From positions 1 through 25,266 of the forward strand of contig RCNN01000052.1 of the NCBI GenBank assembly GCA_003667245.1: DNA of 25,266 nucleotides, in the 5' to 3' direction. Each line of letters starts with the position of its first letter. Positions within the stretch are counted from its first letter, which is position 1. Source of the stretch: Heterostelium multicystogenum (Eukaryota > Evosea > Eumycetozoa > Acytosteliales > Acytosteliaceae). The notes below the pieces were generated by a model. It did no database searches, was not told the DNA's origin, and saw only the letters and a list, made by a program, of their open reading frames with translations. Shown here one piece after another: positions 10,389-19,610 of this stretch. The translations under genes and the position numbers were made by a program.

Positions 10389-11219
10389 ATGTCTGGCCAC
10401 AAGATTAAAGAGAAAATAGCCAACTTTTATAATAGTCACCACAAGTTCAACAGCAGCATTAGCTTCAAGGACGTACTGAAGCTTAACACGCTTTACGTAA
10501 GATTGTGCTTCCCGCGTGCGAAGCATATAACTGCTAAGACCAAAGACAGGCTCTATGGCTTGTTTCAGGTTGTCTACAAACACTTTGTCTCGACTGCCAG
10601 TAAAGACGGTCTGCTATTCTCTGGTAGGGTCGATGTAGAACGTCTTGGCGAGTTGCACGAATTCTGCTGTGAAAACCTCTCGGAGTCTAAATGCAGGAAG
10701 GTTACTGCCTTCTTCCCTGAGTTCAACTTTGTTCGTGTCTCGGCCATATCTTCTAATGATTGCATTGATGTGGTGTCTAGCAAGTTCGATGCTAAGGGTA
10801 CCAAGGAAGTATTCGGTTTCAATGCGGTGCATATCAGTCATAAGTCGATTAGGTTGCCTTCTAACAGTGCAGACGTAGAGATCTGGAGGTCCTCTTCTTG
10901 GTATCTCTTTGGTAGGGATGCTAAGTTGGCGGACGTCAACATAGATGATAAGGCATCAGGTCTTTCGTGCACTCTTATCCCTTATGTTCCTCCTAGAGAT
11001 AAGAGCGGTCCTAGTACGCCAGACTGTAAGGATACTGCTCCGAGTAAGAGCACGGTGCTCAACAAAACGGTTGGCAAGCAACGGGCGAGCGTGCATGTTA
11101 GCGACTCCTCGTCAGAGGGGGAAGAAGTTGAGAAGTCCGGCGTAGCCAGTGTGAGCAAGGAAGTGGCTGGTGGTAAAAAGTCCAGCTCAGGCAGGACTAT
11201 CAAGCCCGTTAAGGTATAG
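10389..11219 (+). CDS. TRE3-like ORF1 protein
   Basis: 276 codons from ATG 10389; an in-frame GTG at 10359 lies upstream, but the ATG context (AATATGTCT) is preferable. The protein is basic, with a mixed alpha/beta-looking N-terminal two thirds (ADVEIWRSSSWYLFGRD near residue 170) and a low-complexity Ser/Lys/Glu-rich C-terminus (VSDSSSEGEEVEKS). No RRM, CCHC or coiled-coil signature is evident. By position it is the LINE ORF1 protein, expected to bind element RNA and, in TRE5-A, to contact TFIIIB; whether this applies here is inference. It is intact. Its stop (11217-11219) overlaps the open ORF2 frame by 7 nt. Confidence 0.85.
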   Translation: MSGHKIKEKIANFYNSHHKFNSSISFKDVLKLNTLYVRLCFPRAKHITAKTKDRLYGLFQVVYKHFVSTASKDGLLFSGRVDVERLGELHEFCCENLSESKCRKVTAFFPEFNFVRVSAISSNDCIDVVSSKFDAKGTKEVFGFNAVHISHKSIRLPSNSADVEIWRSSSWYLFGRDAKLADVNIDDKASGLSCTLIPYVPPRDKSGPSTPDCKDTAPSKSTVLNKTVGKQRASVHVSDSSSEGEEVEKSGVASVSKEVAGGKKSSSGRTIKPVKV

Positions 11220-14200
11220 AACTCTTTAAGACCCTTGTCTGGAACTGCAGAGGAGCAGTGACAGACAAATCGCTTGCTGATATCTCCTCTACTATCACTG
11301 GTTTTTCCCCTGTTCTGACCATTCTTACCGAGATCAACGATGTTAACTCTCGCTTCTTTTCGACATTCAATCCTCACTACAAGGATTGCGCACTTCTCGC
11401 CACCTCTAACGGTAGAGGCACCGGGGTGGCGGTCATTTCACATTACGACAGAATTAAAATCACTCCTATTCATATGGACAATAATGGCAGGTACATATTA
11501 CTCAATGTTTCATTCACTGGTGGTCACGACTACAACATGTTGGCGGTTTATGCTCCGGCTTCCCGTGATGGGAGGAGGTCTTTTGCGGACTCTCTGCTTT
11601 CCTTCCCGAAGCTGTGGAGCCCTTATAAGGTAGATATTGTATGTGGGGACTTCAATTGTGTTCCTGGGGATGGCTCTCCTCTCTCTACTGTTCTCGACGC
11701 GATTTCAGAAGAGCATGATTTGGTTGACGTTGGTTCTGATGCTAACCAGAGCACGTGGTCGCACAGTGGGGTCTCTAAGCGACTTGACAGGTTTTACATT
11801 AAGTCCTGTTTTATTAACAACTCCTTCTCTGTCGTTCCTACGGCGCTGTCCGACCACTCTATGCTTTTTTACCAGATCCCTTCCGGTCTGTCGGGTTCTG
11901 TGCCTACCTCCCCTTGGAGGTTGGATAGGTATACTGCAATGGAACCGGTAGTCAAAGATAAAGTTAATCAAATTCTCTCTTCTAGGACGGTGACATCACT
12001 GAACGACTGGATCACCATGAAGTCAGTTATCGTTAGCACCTATAAGAAGTTCCAGAGTCTTCGTAGGCTGGCCAAGCGCAAGCTTATAGCCAGCTTGATC
12101 ACTATCATGAGCACACCCGAACTGTCTGTGGAAGTCAGAGGTAAGGCTAAGAATGACCTCATTCTCCTGCAGTCGGAGGAGGCGTCTATCAGGGACTCCA
12201 TCCGCAAGATGTGCCAGCAACTGAACGGGGAAGTACCGTCGAAGGTGCTAACCGCCAAGCTCTCCCAATCTAAAAGAGACACTACCATTCCAGGCCTTAG
12301 AAGACCTGATGGGAGTGTCACCAAGGATGTAAACGAGATGACCAAAATCATGGAAAACTTCTACTCTGGCTTGTTTGCCAACGTCAAAGATGATCCCGAA
12401 ATTCACCTGCAAATGCTTAAAAGATGGGCCTGTCAACCTGTTGACACTTCTATCGGTAAGCGTTTCACTGTTGAGGAGGTGACGGACATGATCCGTTCCT
12501 CTAACCCCTATAAGGCCCCTGGTCCGGATGGGCTAGGGCTGTGGTTTTATTTGGAGCATTTAGAGCCAGTGTCCTCTATACTCACCTCTCTTTTTAACAA
12601 GGCTCTGGAAGGTAAGTGCCGCATCCCATCTGATTTCAAGGTCGGTGTCATCACCACTATCTACAAAAAAGGGGATGTGCACGACCCCGCCAACAGAAGA
12701 CCTATCACACTCCTCAACTGCGACTATAAGCTGCTGTCTAAAGCCATTAATGAGCGCTTCAAGCCTCAGGTGGAAAAAATAGTTAGCGTGTCGCAAAACT
12801 GGTTTTGTTCAAGGAAGATACATCATGGACAATATTGTTGCTATGAAGGAGGTATTAGACTATTGTGTCGAAAATAAGATCATTGGTCTTATCACGTTGT
12901 TCGACTTCAACAAGGCCTTCGACTCTATCTCGCATGGATCTATCAGGCGTACACTCGAGCACATTGGCACTCCCCCTGGTCTTATCAACTTAATCATGGA
13001 TATGTTAGTTGGTTCTTCCGCCAGGGTGATTGTTAACGGCTTTCTTACTAACTCTATTGTACTCAAAAGGGGAACCAAGCAAGGGGACCCTTTGTCGCCT
13101 ACTCTTTTTGTATTAGTCATCGAGTGCCTGGCTAGGTGTATCAACCAATCTATCGCCAAAGGACTCCCTCTTAACCATCAGGGGGATGTCTTTAAGATGC
13201 TTCAGTTTGCAGACGACTCTGCTACACTTTCTTCTTCCTTCAAAGACTTACACATCAAGCTCAGTATATTTGACCTGTTCTGTAAAGCGACTTCGTCTAA
13301 GGTTAATCCATCCAAATGTTCAATCATCAAAATTGGGATTCATCCAGATGAGAAGACATATCCCCCTATCGTTGGCCATCAGAAGATACCTGTGTCTAAT
13401 GTTCCCGAGCGATATTTGGGACTATTCTTTACAGCCAATGGCCTACATCACTCATTGGACTCCGTTGTCGACTCTATTAAGTCTAATCTTCTCAGATGGA
13501 AGTCCACAGGCATCACTCTGCGGACTAAAGTTTCAATCGTCAAGTCATATTCCCTCAGTAAACTTACCTACAATATGTACGTAGATACACTCACTGATGA
13601 GGAAGTTAAGAAGCTGGATAACGTCATCTCATGGTTCCTTTGGGCGTCCAATTCGGCCCCTTTCTCAGACTTCAAACACTACAGAAAAACTATGTCTAAG
13701 CAACGTGCTGTTCAGCACTGGTTGCGAGGAGGTGTCTCTTTGTGGGACATCAGACTGAGAAATGTGGCTCAAAGAGTGTGGTTCTTTAACAGATACCTCT
13801 ACCTCTCTTCGATGAAACCGTATAGCGTCAGCTACTTTGATAGTTGGATCAAACAACAGAGGTGCAAAAATGTCACTTCGATATTCCTGCGAGCTTGCCA
13901 TGCTCAGTGGCACTTGCTAGCATCGCACCTCAAACATGTCAAAACCGGTCTCTTTAATGCCACGCCACTTCTGTCTAAAGGGATCCCCCTATCGCTTAGG
14001 GAGATCTATGATTGCCTGATATCCATGGAATACAAAACCCCCAATCTGACGGATGGTCAATTTCAATGGTCGCTTCCGCCCACTAAAGTCGACTTCACCT
14101 CCAAATCTAATATATTCTCCCACATTGCCAACATAAGCCACCATAGAGGACGGAACACCGTCTTCAGATTCTTTGCTAGGGCACTACCTGGTTTAGCCTA

Positions 14201-14585
14201 CGTCAAAAACTCAGATTGTTGTATGTGCTGCAATCACTACTCTGACCCGTATATTCATACATTCTTCAATTGTCGAGTAGTAATTCAGCGCTTCAATCTG
14301 TCGACGATCTTCAACCATTTAGGCCTCTCAATTCCCACCTACCATTGGTCACTCGAGCAGTCCTATGCTCTGTTAACCAGACGAGATATAGTTTCTGTCT
14401 TGGTCTCCATCATATACCACCAAATATGGAAGTTCTACTGTAAATGTAACTTCGGTAATACCCCTGTTGTCGAAAACGATCTATTGTCCAATTCGCTTAT
14501 CCTGTCGGAGTATCATAATCATGTATCTGTCTTGTCTCTCGTCTCTAAGAACGACGTCGTTAAGCTCCGTGCCAAACTCATGTAA
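11213..14585 (+). CDS. TRE3-like ORF2: AP-endonuclease / reverse transcriptase / zinc finger (one frameshift)
   Basis: Replicase of the LINE, doing target-primed reverse transcription. The frame opens at 11213, -1 relative to ORF1, with no ATG before the endonuclease; translation may start by coupling or frameshift. The endonuclease has LVWNCRGA (11237), LTEIND, GDFN (about 11650), RLDRFY and SDH (about 11860). The RT has YKAPGPDG (12510), IYKKGDVHDPANRRPITLLN (12660), LFDFNKAFDS (12900), the GTKQGDPLSP box (13075) and catalytic FADD (13207). The C-terminus has a Cys/His cluster (CCMCCNHY...HTFFNC, 14217-14275), the zinc-finger of RT-containing elements, and WKFYCKCNF near the end. Frame shifts by +1 around 12800, in CAAAACTGG between the palm-proximal SQN and GFVQGRYI. 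About 1,120 codons in all. Apart from the shift, every catalytic motif is present. Confidence 0.92.
12799..12801 (+). other. Single-base frameshift in ORF2
   Basis: The reading frame moves by one base here: the upstream frame reads ...VSQN and the downstream frame continues at G-F-V. One T (12800) appears surplus. Either a disabling mutation in this copy or a base-call error. Confidence 0.75.
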
Positions 14586-14827
14586 TTCAACCAGTGTAGT
14601 TCTGTATCAGCTGCTTCATCAACTTCTCACACTTTTTTCAACTCCTATCCAACTCATATCAACCAATTTCAGCTCATCGCAACTATCAATCTATCACGTA
14701 AAACTATATTAACTTAATATGAAGAAAATAGAATACATAAAAAGAAAGAAAAAAAAAAAAAAAAAAATAGAAAACTGATGGCTTCGGTCATCCGAAAAAT
14801 AAAGCTTAATACTTCAATTTTTACTCC

Positions 14828-14855
<28 letters not shown>
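14586..14855 (+). other. TRE3-like 3' UTR with hairpin, AATAAA and two A-tracts
   Basis: The 3' UTR contains a pyrimidine-rich stretch (14590-14690), an internal A-tract (14749-14767), then a 6-bp hairpin with a UUCG loop (14777-14792), AATAAA (14798-14803) and the terminal A-tract. Two A-tracts suggest either alternative 3' ends or a composite tail captured by an earlier transposition. Confidence 0.7.
14777..14792 (+). other. C(UUCG)G hairpin in the LINE 3' UTR
   Basis: GATGGC / TTCG / GTCATC forms six pairs (one G-U) closed by the extra-stable cUUCGg tetraloop, about 55 nt before the terminal poly(A). LINE reverse transcriptases of stringent type recognise a 3' stem-loop, so this is a candidate recognition element (inferred). 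Confidence 0.65.
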
Positions 14856-14859
<4 letters not shown>

Positions 14860-14874
14860 ACAAACTCTGATTTT
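14856..14874. repeat. Right target-site duplication
   Basis: Second copy of the 10252-10270 sequence, immediately after poly(A) and followed by GTTAAAAATG host DNA. Defines the 3' boundary of the insertion. Confidence 0.9.
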
Positions 14875-15005
14875 GTTAAAAATGTAGGAATAGTCAGTTA
14901 TTGTTCCCAAGATTTTTACTGAATTTCGACATTCATAAAAATCTGGATTTTGATAACTCACAAACCCACGTTTTCGTACATTATAAATACAAATCAAATC
15001 AACCT

Positions 15006-15126
15006 AGATTATTATTAATAAATAAACTAATAATCTCTATTAATAATAATCTAAGGTAAGATTTAAATATAGGATTTTTAATGATCAATTAAATAAACTA
15101 ATAATCTCTATTAATAATAATCTAAG
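15006..15126. repeat. Nested direct and inverted repeat
   Basis: A 37-nt sequence is repeated exactly at 15019-15055 and 15090-15126. Flanking AGATTATTATTAAT (15006-15019) is the reverse complement of ATTAATAATAATCT inside each repeat (15039-15052), so the block can fold into AT-rich stems. GATTTAAATATAGGATTT (15060-15077) is also roughly inverted at about 15155-15171. Could be the remains of a small inverted-repeat element with a local duplication. Confidence 0.75.
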
Positions 15127-15284
15127 TCTTTTATTTCTTTATTTCTTTATTCTTATTTAAATCCTATATTCTTTATCAAACCTTTTGATAAGCTAGTATC
15201 GGACTATCCGGCATCTACTTTACAAAAAAAAATTGATGGATTGGCTTTTAATACTCCCAAATTGAAATAATAGTTTTTGAAGTC

Positions 15285-15545
15285 CTCTTTGCTGTAACCA
15301 CTACTATGACCCCTATATTCATACATTCTCCAATAGTTTCGGTTTCTCCTTTACAATCAACTGTTGTCCATTATTTTAACCAAATACTACAATTATATGT
15401 CTTTATTATATATCTTCTTTCTAAAAATCATATCCTTAGTCTTCATACCAAAATTAATTAAAACAACCATTGTAGGTTCAATATCAGGTGTTACTTCTAC
15501 TTCTCAACTCTTCAACGCTTATCTAACTCTTATCAACTAACTTAA
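15285..15545 (+). mobile_element. Decayed 3' fragment of a second TRE3-like element
   Basis: 15291-15334 matches the ORF2 zinc-finger region 14227-14270 at 39 of 44 positions by eye. 15460-15537 resembles the ORF2 end and 3' UTR (14583-14665), with the shared GTGTAG/TGTAGG, TATCAG, CTTCTCA, CAAC and CTTATCAACT-like order. The DNA between is collapsed relative to the intact copy, and no poly(A) or duplication survives. It lies on the same side of the tRNA and in the same orientation as the young insertion. Confidence 0.75.
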
Positions 15546-16727
15546 ATTTAACTTTATTTTTTAAAAGTTTTTGAGGAAACCATTGTCAAGATATTGATCT
15601 TAAATGAAATGAATAAGAGAAAATCTACAGATGGGATTCTGACAAAATAGACCAATCGAAAATGGGTATATTGTTATTCTGATTGATTTAGTTGAAATTA
15701 AAACCAAATCAGGTTCTTATCAACAATTTTTATAGATGTTAATCAATCAATATCCAAATGACGAATATCTTAAAGGAAAATGATGAACATTGGTTTAATG
15801 GATGTGATATCCCTACTTTTCTCACTTGTACTCTCAACATTAGAATTTACTGAACCTCACATAGGAGAAATCATACACCCTACTACAATGTATTTAGTTA
15901 ACTAGTTACAAGAAATTAACTATTCCTTCTCTTAAAACAAAGAATTATAGTCCTAATATATCATGAACAATAATTCAACTTTTAGTTTATATCTTAGGAA
16001 ATAAAAAACAAAAATACCACACCAAAGTAAGAAAATAAATTAATCACGCTGTGCAATGAACTTATATCACACTGTGAAGTGATGAACCTCATCATTTATT
16101 CATTAATAAAATAAACTAGATCTTACAGTTAAAAAAAATAAAATAAACTTGTCAGATTTGAGTTTCTTAAAAGTAGTTTATATTTAATCTGATTTTGAAT
16201 TTAGTAAAATTGAGTTGATAACAACTTTCTTTTCAAAGGAACTGATCAAAATACCAAGTGTACCATTAATTTTAATTGTTATTTCTTTTGCAATATAATA
16301 ATAATATTATACTCTTTTGTAAAAAAAAAAATAAGACATCTTTAGGTCAGACTATTTGTTTTTGTTACCATTTGTTACATAAAATGAATGAAATTTTATA
16401 GAACTCAATTAATTATCATCACCAACACCTTGATATGAAAAGAGTCTAGTTATAATCAAGATGCAAACATTGCCATATAGTTCATTACAAATCGAAACAA
16501 GTCTATCTTTGTGTCTTACTTTAACTTTCTTCACTATATTTGTGGTGGATATTTTTGATTTTTTGTATTAAAATCTTATTGTTGACACATCATCCATTTA
16601 ATCTTAAAGACATTTCGAGTTCAGGTATCAAAAAAAAAACCTTTAAAAGAACGATCATTTGCAAAAATTTAAAGATATTTTTATAATTCCAACCTGCAAG
16701 TTTAAAAATATCAACCCATTAGCACGC
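15546..16727. other. AT-rich intergenic DNA
   Basis: About 1.2 kb of AT-rich sequence with no persuasive gene. Scattered A-runs occur (16128, 16320, 16630). Nothing else recognised. Confidence 0.4.
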
Positions 16728-16916
16728 ATGATGATATCACTTCACGAATTTACAACTTTTAGTAAAAAAATGGGGCACCAACGATCTATCATATATCCTT
16801 TGGTTGGTATTATTTTATTTTTATTATATTTTGTTGTGTCAATAAATGACTTGGAGCCATCCTCTGATTTGAATCTAAAAAAAAAATCATTCACCAAACA
16901 GGTTCTACCTATTTAA
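16728..16916 (+). CDS. Small predicted single-pass membrane protein (doubtful)
   Basis: ATG ORF of 62 residues with a central hydrophobic helix (IIYPLVGIILFLLYFVVSI) followed by an acidic then Lys-rich tail. An 85-codon version opens upstream at a TTG (16659). It resembles the N-terminal signal-anchor of a type II membrane protein and could be a truncated gene or an exon whose rest is lost. It ends 81 bp before the p2x ATG, so it may overlap the p2x promoter. No homologue recognised. Confidence 0.3.
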   Translation: MMISLHEFTTFSKKMGHQRSIIYPLVGIILFLLYFVVSINDLEPSSDLNLKKKSFTKQVLPI

Positions 16917-16973
16917 CAAGTCATTGATCAACTAGACTAGACTAGAGTTTATACATAATACAAACAAAGAGAA

Positions 16974-16989
16974 GATAGATAGATATATA
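16974..16989 (+). repeat. GATAGATAGATATATA element before p2x
   Basis: This 16-mer lies 8 nt before the p2x ATG, and an identical 16-mer lies at 19942-19957, 23 nt before the ATG of the TOM3-like gene. Low complexity, but the shared position in two 5' leaders is notable. Confidence 0.45.
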
Positions 16990-16997
16990 AAAACAAA

Positions 16998-18414
16998 ATG
17001 GTTAAAATAGATTGGGACAGTATGTTGGTGTACAACACCGTCAAAGTTGTAAAGATCAAAGATAGAAAACTTTCTATTATGCATTTTCTCTTTATGATTG
17101 CCATTTTTGTTTATATCATTATCTATTCAGTTATTGTTAAAAAGGGTTACCTAGAGACAGAAGTACCTATTGGTAGTGTTAGAGCAACACTTAGAGCAGT
17201 AAGTTATTATTGAAACAGTGTCAATTTCTCTGAGACTAACATTTGTACTTAAATGGTAAAGCCATCAAATTTCACATATCCATTGTCATATTGCAAAGGA
17301 CAACCAAATGCTGATCCTTCCATTGGATTCTTGCCATGTCAGTATTGGGACGAAAATTTAGTCACCTATCCATTGAACGATAAATCTGTTTCTATCTCAA
17401 CTAGAGTCAGATCATCTGTTCAAAATGCCAACTGTACCTTTAGCAGTCCAAATTGTAGATATACTGATGACCCATCAAAGGACGAAAACTTTTTCATTGG
17501 TGATATTGAGAAATTCACTGTAAGTATTGATGGACAACATCAGACTGATATCAAATAACATACTGATTGAAATCCATCTAGATTTATATTGATCATACCA
17601 TGTATGCATCCAACTCCAAAATCCAAAAGAATGCTAAATCTTTGAGTGGAAGAATTATTACTGCAGATGGTGATTCTGAAACATTAGATGTATGTTTTAA
17701 TTTCCTTTTTGAAATTGTAGAGCAATCTTATTAATATTTTATAAAGGATGGTATCTCCTCAGTTGGTATTGCCGGAAAACCAGATATTATTGAACTTGGA
17801 ACTCTATTGAAATTAGCCGATATAAACTTGGATGATGAATGTATGATATATGATATTATTGATTGGGTATCATATCAAATTTAACTAACTGATGATTCAT
17901 TCAACTTAGCATTGATTGACAATTCAAAAACAATTAGATACGACGGTATCAATCTATTTTTATTTATAACTTATTCCAATACCTATAGCTATAATTTGAA
18001 TAAGTATCGTTACACTTACTCCGTAAGCAAAATCGAAAACACCGAGTACACCGTCGCAGAGTCTGTCTATACCACTGATGTCGAAAACAGATACATTTTC
18101 AAGCGTCATGGTATCAGAATTATTTTTATTCAAGATGGTGATATTTCAACCTTCCAATTCCAAGCTTTATTGCTTACTGTAAGTAAAAATAGTAAATTAA
18201 TGTGCATGATATATTGGACTGACAAATTATAAATTACTTTTAAAACAACCAGTTGGTTAGTGGTTTGGGTCTCCTCGCTATTGCAACAACAATTACTGAT
18301 TTGTTGGCCATCAAATTGCTTCCACAAAAGGAAACATACTCCAACTTCAAGTACCAACAAACCGATAAAATTTCAAGCAGCATTTCAATGAATAACTTGT
18401 CCGAAAAGAAATAA
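16998..18414 (+). CDS. p2x: P2X ATP-gated cation channel (six exons)
   Basis: Exons 16998-17198, 17262-17519, 17582-17689, 17747-17840, 17910-18178 and 18253-18414, totalling 1092 nt and 363 residues with no frame break. Dictyostelid P2X receptors are trimeric ligand-gated channels, mainly on the contractile vacuole. Visible: the N-terminal DWDSMLVYNTVKVVKIKDR leader; TM1 (IMHFLFMIAIFVYIIIYSVI); KKGYLETEVPIGSVR just after it, with the paired lysines used in ATP binding; the ectodomain; KRHGIRIIFIQDGDISTFQF before TM2; and TM2 LVSGLGLLAIATTITDLLAIKLLP with the conserved Asp. The tail has YSNFK, the YxxxK membrane-stabilisation motif. Ectodomain cysteines are few, as in amoebal P2X. The 3' end converges on the BRCT gene with 63 bp between. 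Confidence 0.93.
17199..17261 (+). other. p2x intron 1
   Basis: GTAAGT donor, AAAG acceptor, 63 nt; joins RATLRA to PSNFTYP in phase 0. Confidence 0.75.
17520..17581 (+). other. p2x intron 2
   Basis: GTAAGT donor, ATCTAG acceptor, 62 nt; joins EKFT to IYIDHTMYAS. Confidence 0.85.
17690..17746 (+). other. p2x intron 3
   Basis: GTATGT donor, TAAAG acceptor, 57 nt; joins SETLD to DGISSVG. An earlier TTGTAG gives a worse frame. Confidence 0.75.
17841..17909 (+). other. p2x intron 4
   Basis: GTATGA donor, ACTTAG acceptor, 69 nt, phase 1; joins DDE to SLIDNSK. Confidence 0.8.
18179..18252 (+). other. p2x intron 5
   Basis: GTAAGT donor, ACCAG acceptor, 74 nt; joins ALLLT to LVSGLGL at the TM2 entrance. 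Confidence 0.88.
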
Positions 18415-18477
18415 ATGAATAGTATCGATATTAGCTTTCAATTAATTGAATAGATTGTAGAAGAAATCTTACATACA

Positions 18478-19365
18478 TCATATTTCTTTGGATTGACCTC
18501 GTGGTATTTGTTTAAAATAGGTAGATGGTGGAGTAAGTTTGATTGTTGAAGTTTCATATTCTTCATCACTATGTCGTTCTTCTTTATCATTGTATCTAGA
18601 TTGAGCTATCTGGTCTTTGGGGCCATCTTTGTTTGTGTCTGAGGGCACGGTTTTCTTTTTCATAAAATCCAACGACGAATATTTAGGCTTATAAAAGTAA
18701 TCCTCGAACTCATCCTGCTCTGAAACATCTTCACTCCTCTCATCTATTTCCATTCGCTTCTTTTTCAGATGGCTAACCAATTGATATTCATCGATTTCAT
18801 TCATTTGGCTGTAATCATCTAGACCATATTGCCTTTTCCTGTGTGGATTAGAAGTTTGATCATCGAAAAACTGGGTAATATCGCCATTCTTTGTTGAAAT
18901 TGGAGTAAACAATTGGAAATCTTTTTCATTTAGTCGCTCGAGTTTCCTACAACTCTCCAAAATCCAATTGGGATGAACATAGAATGGCTTATTAATCTTT
19001 TTCTTCAAAGTAATTTTCTTGCGTGCGTGTCGCTCCATATGCTCTACCTTGGTAAGTGATAGTGCTGTGCCAACGATGTGCGTGACAGACGAAGACTGGA
19101 AGTGGCTGTGAGTTCCCCCATGACTGATAACAAGCTTCTTAAGATTGATAATCGATACCACATCAGTGTGGCCATCAAAATAGACACGAACTCCTTTAAA
19201 AATATCAGATAGCAGTCCTGCTTTGGCTTGTTCCTCATTGATTAGAATTTCACTATATTCCACTCTCTGTCGGAACCAATGCATAGTCGACATCTTGTCG
19301 AATGGAATTGGAACATCCATATTTTTAATTGATTTATTCTTTTCATCTTCTTTTTTATTATTCAT
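18478..19365 (-). CDS. REV1-type BRCT domain protein lacking a polymerase
   Basis: Single-exon, 295 residues from ATG 19365. A BRCT domain spans about residues 50-165: DIFKGVRVYFDGHTD, LKKLVISHGGTHSHFQSSSV, THIVGTALSL, PFYVHPNWILESC and KDFQLFTP. The GV.VYF.GHTD start and the HGG...THIV spacing match the BRCT of REV1, and the segment before it (STMHWFRQRVEYSEILIN) also looks REV1-like. After it comes only a charged, disordered tail (KRKR, KKKR, many D/E) with possible nuclear localisation signals. REV1 would continue with a Y-family polymerase, but this gene stops and p2x begins 63 bp away on the other strand. It may be a stand-alone scaffold that recognises damaged-DNA complexes, or a truncated REV1. 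No frame breaks. Confidence 0.8.
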   Translation of the reverse strand: MNNKKEDEKNKSIKNMDVPIPFDKMSTMHWFRQRVEYSEILINEEQAKAGLLSDIFKGVRVYFDGHTDVVSIINLKKLVISHGGTHSHFQSSSVTHIVGTALSLTKVEHMERHARKKITLKKKINKPFYVHPNWILESCRKLERLNEKDFQLFTPISTKNGDITQFFDDQTSNPHRKRQYGLDDYSQMNEIDEYQLVSHLKKKRMEIDERSEDVSEQDEFEDYFYKPKYSSLDFMKKKTVPSDTNKDGPKDQIAQSRYNDKEERHSDEEYETSTIKLTPPSTYFKQIPRGQSKEI

Positions 19366-19610
19366 TTCTATATATGTTTTTTATTATAGTTTGGTGACCT
19401 AAACCAAAATATTTTTATTTGTGTGATTTATCACATGTTAAAAACAAATGATGAAGTTGATCAATTTCCAAGAAAAAAGTATCACATTGTCATAAAATGT
19501 TGCAAAATTTGATTAGATCAAGGGATTATTATTACTACAAAAATTGTAAAACTTTATCTAATGGATCTAAAAATCAAAGTTCTGTGTTAATATATAATTA
19601 TTGAGAGAGA

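Larger units (their letters stand above)
10271..14855 (+). mobile_element. TRE3-like tRNA-targeted non-LTR retrotransposon (LINE)
   Basis: About 4.6 kb, close to full length: T-rich 5' end, 5' UTR with a dyad, ORF1, ORF2 (AP-endonuclease, reverse transcriptase, zinc finger), structured 3' UTR, AATAAA (14798-14803), terminal poly(A) (about 14830-14856) and flanking duplications. Dictyostelid TRE elements belong to the L1 clade and insert next to tRNA genes: TRE5 elements upstream, TRE3 elements some 40-150 bp downstream. This copy begins about 54 nt downstream of the tRNA in the same orientation, so TRE3-like is the best assignment. Coding sequence is visibly more GC-rich than the host flanks. 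The only clear lesion is a one-base shift in ORF2 near 12800, so the insertion looks young. Confidence 0.93.

Noticed and set aside
11705..11971. Reverse-strand ORFs across the LINE (also 12023-12796, 12860-13159, 13665-13913)
   Set aside because: Antisense shadows of the endonuclease/RT frame with no recognisable motifs.
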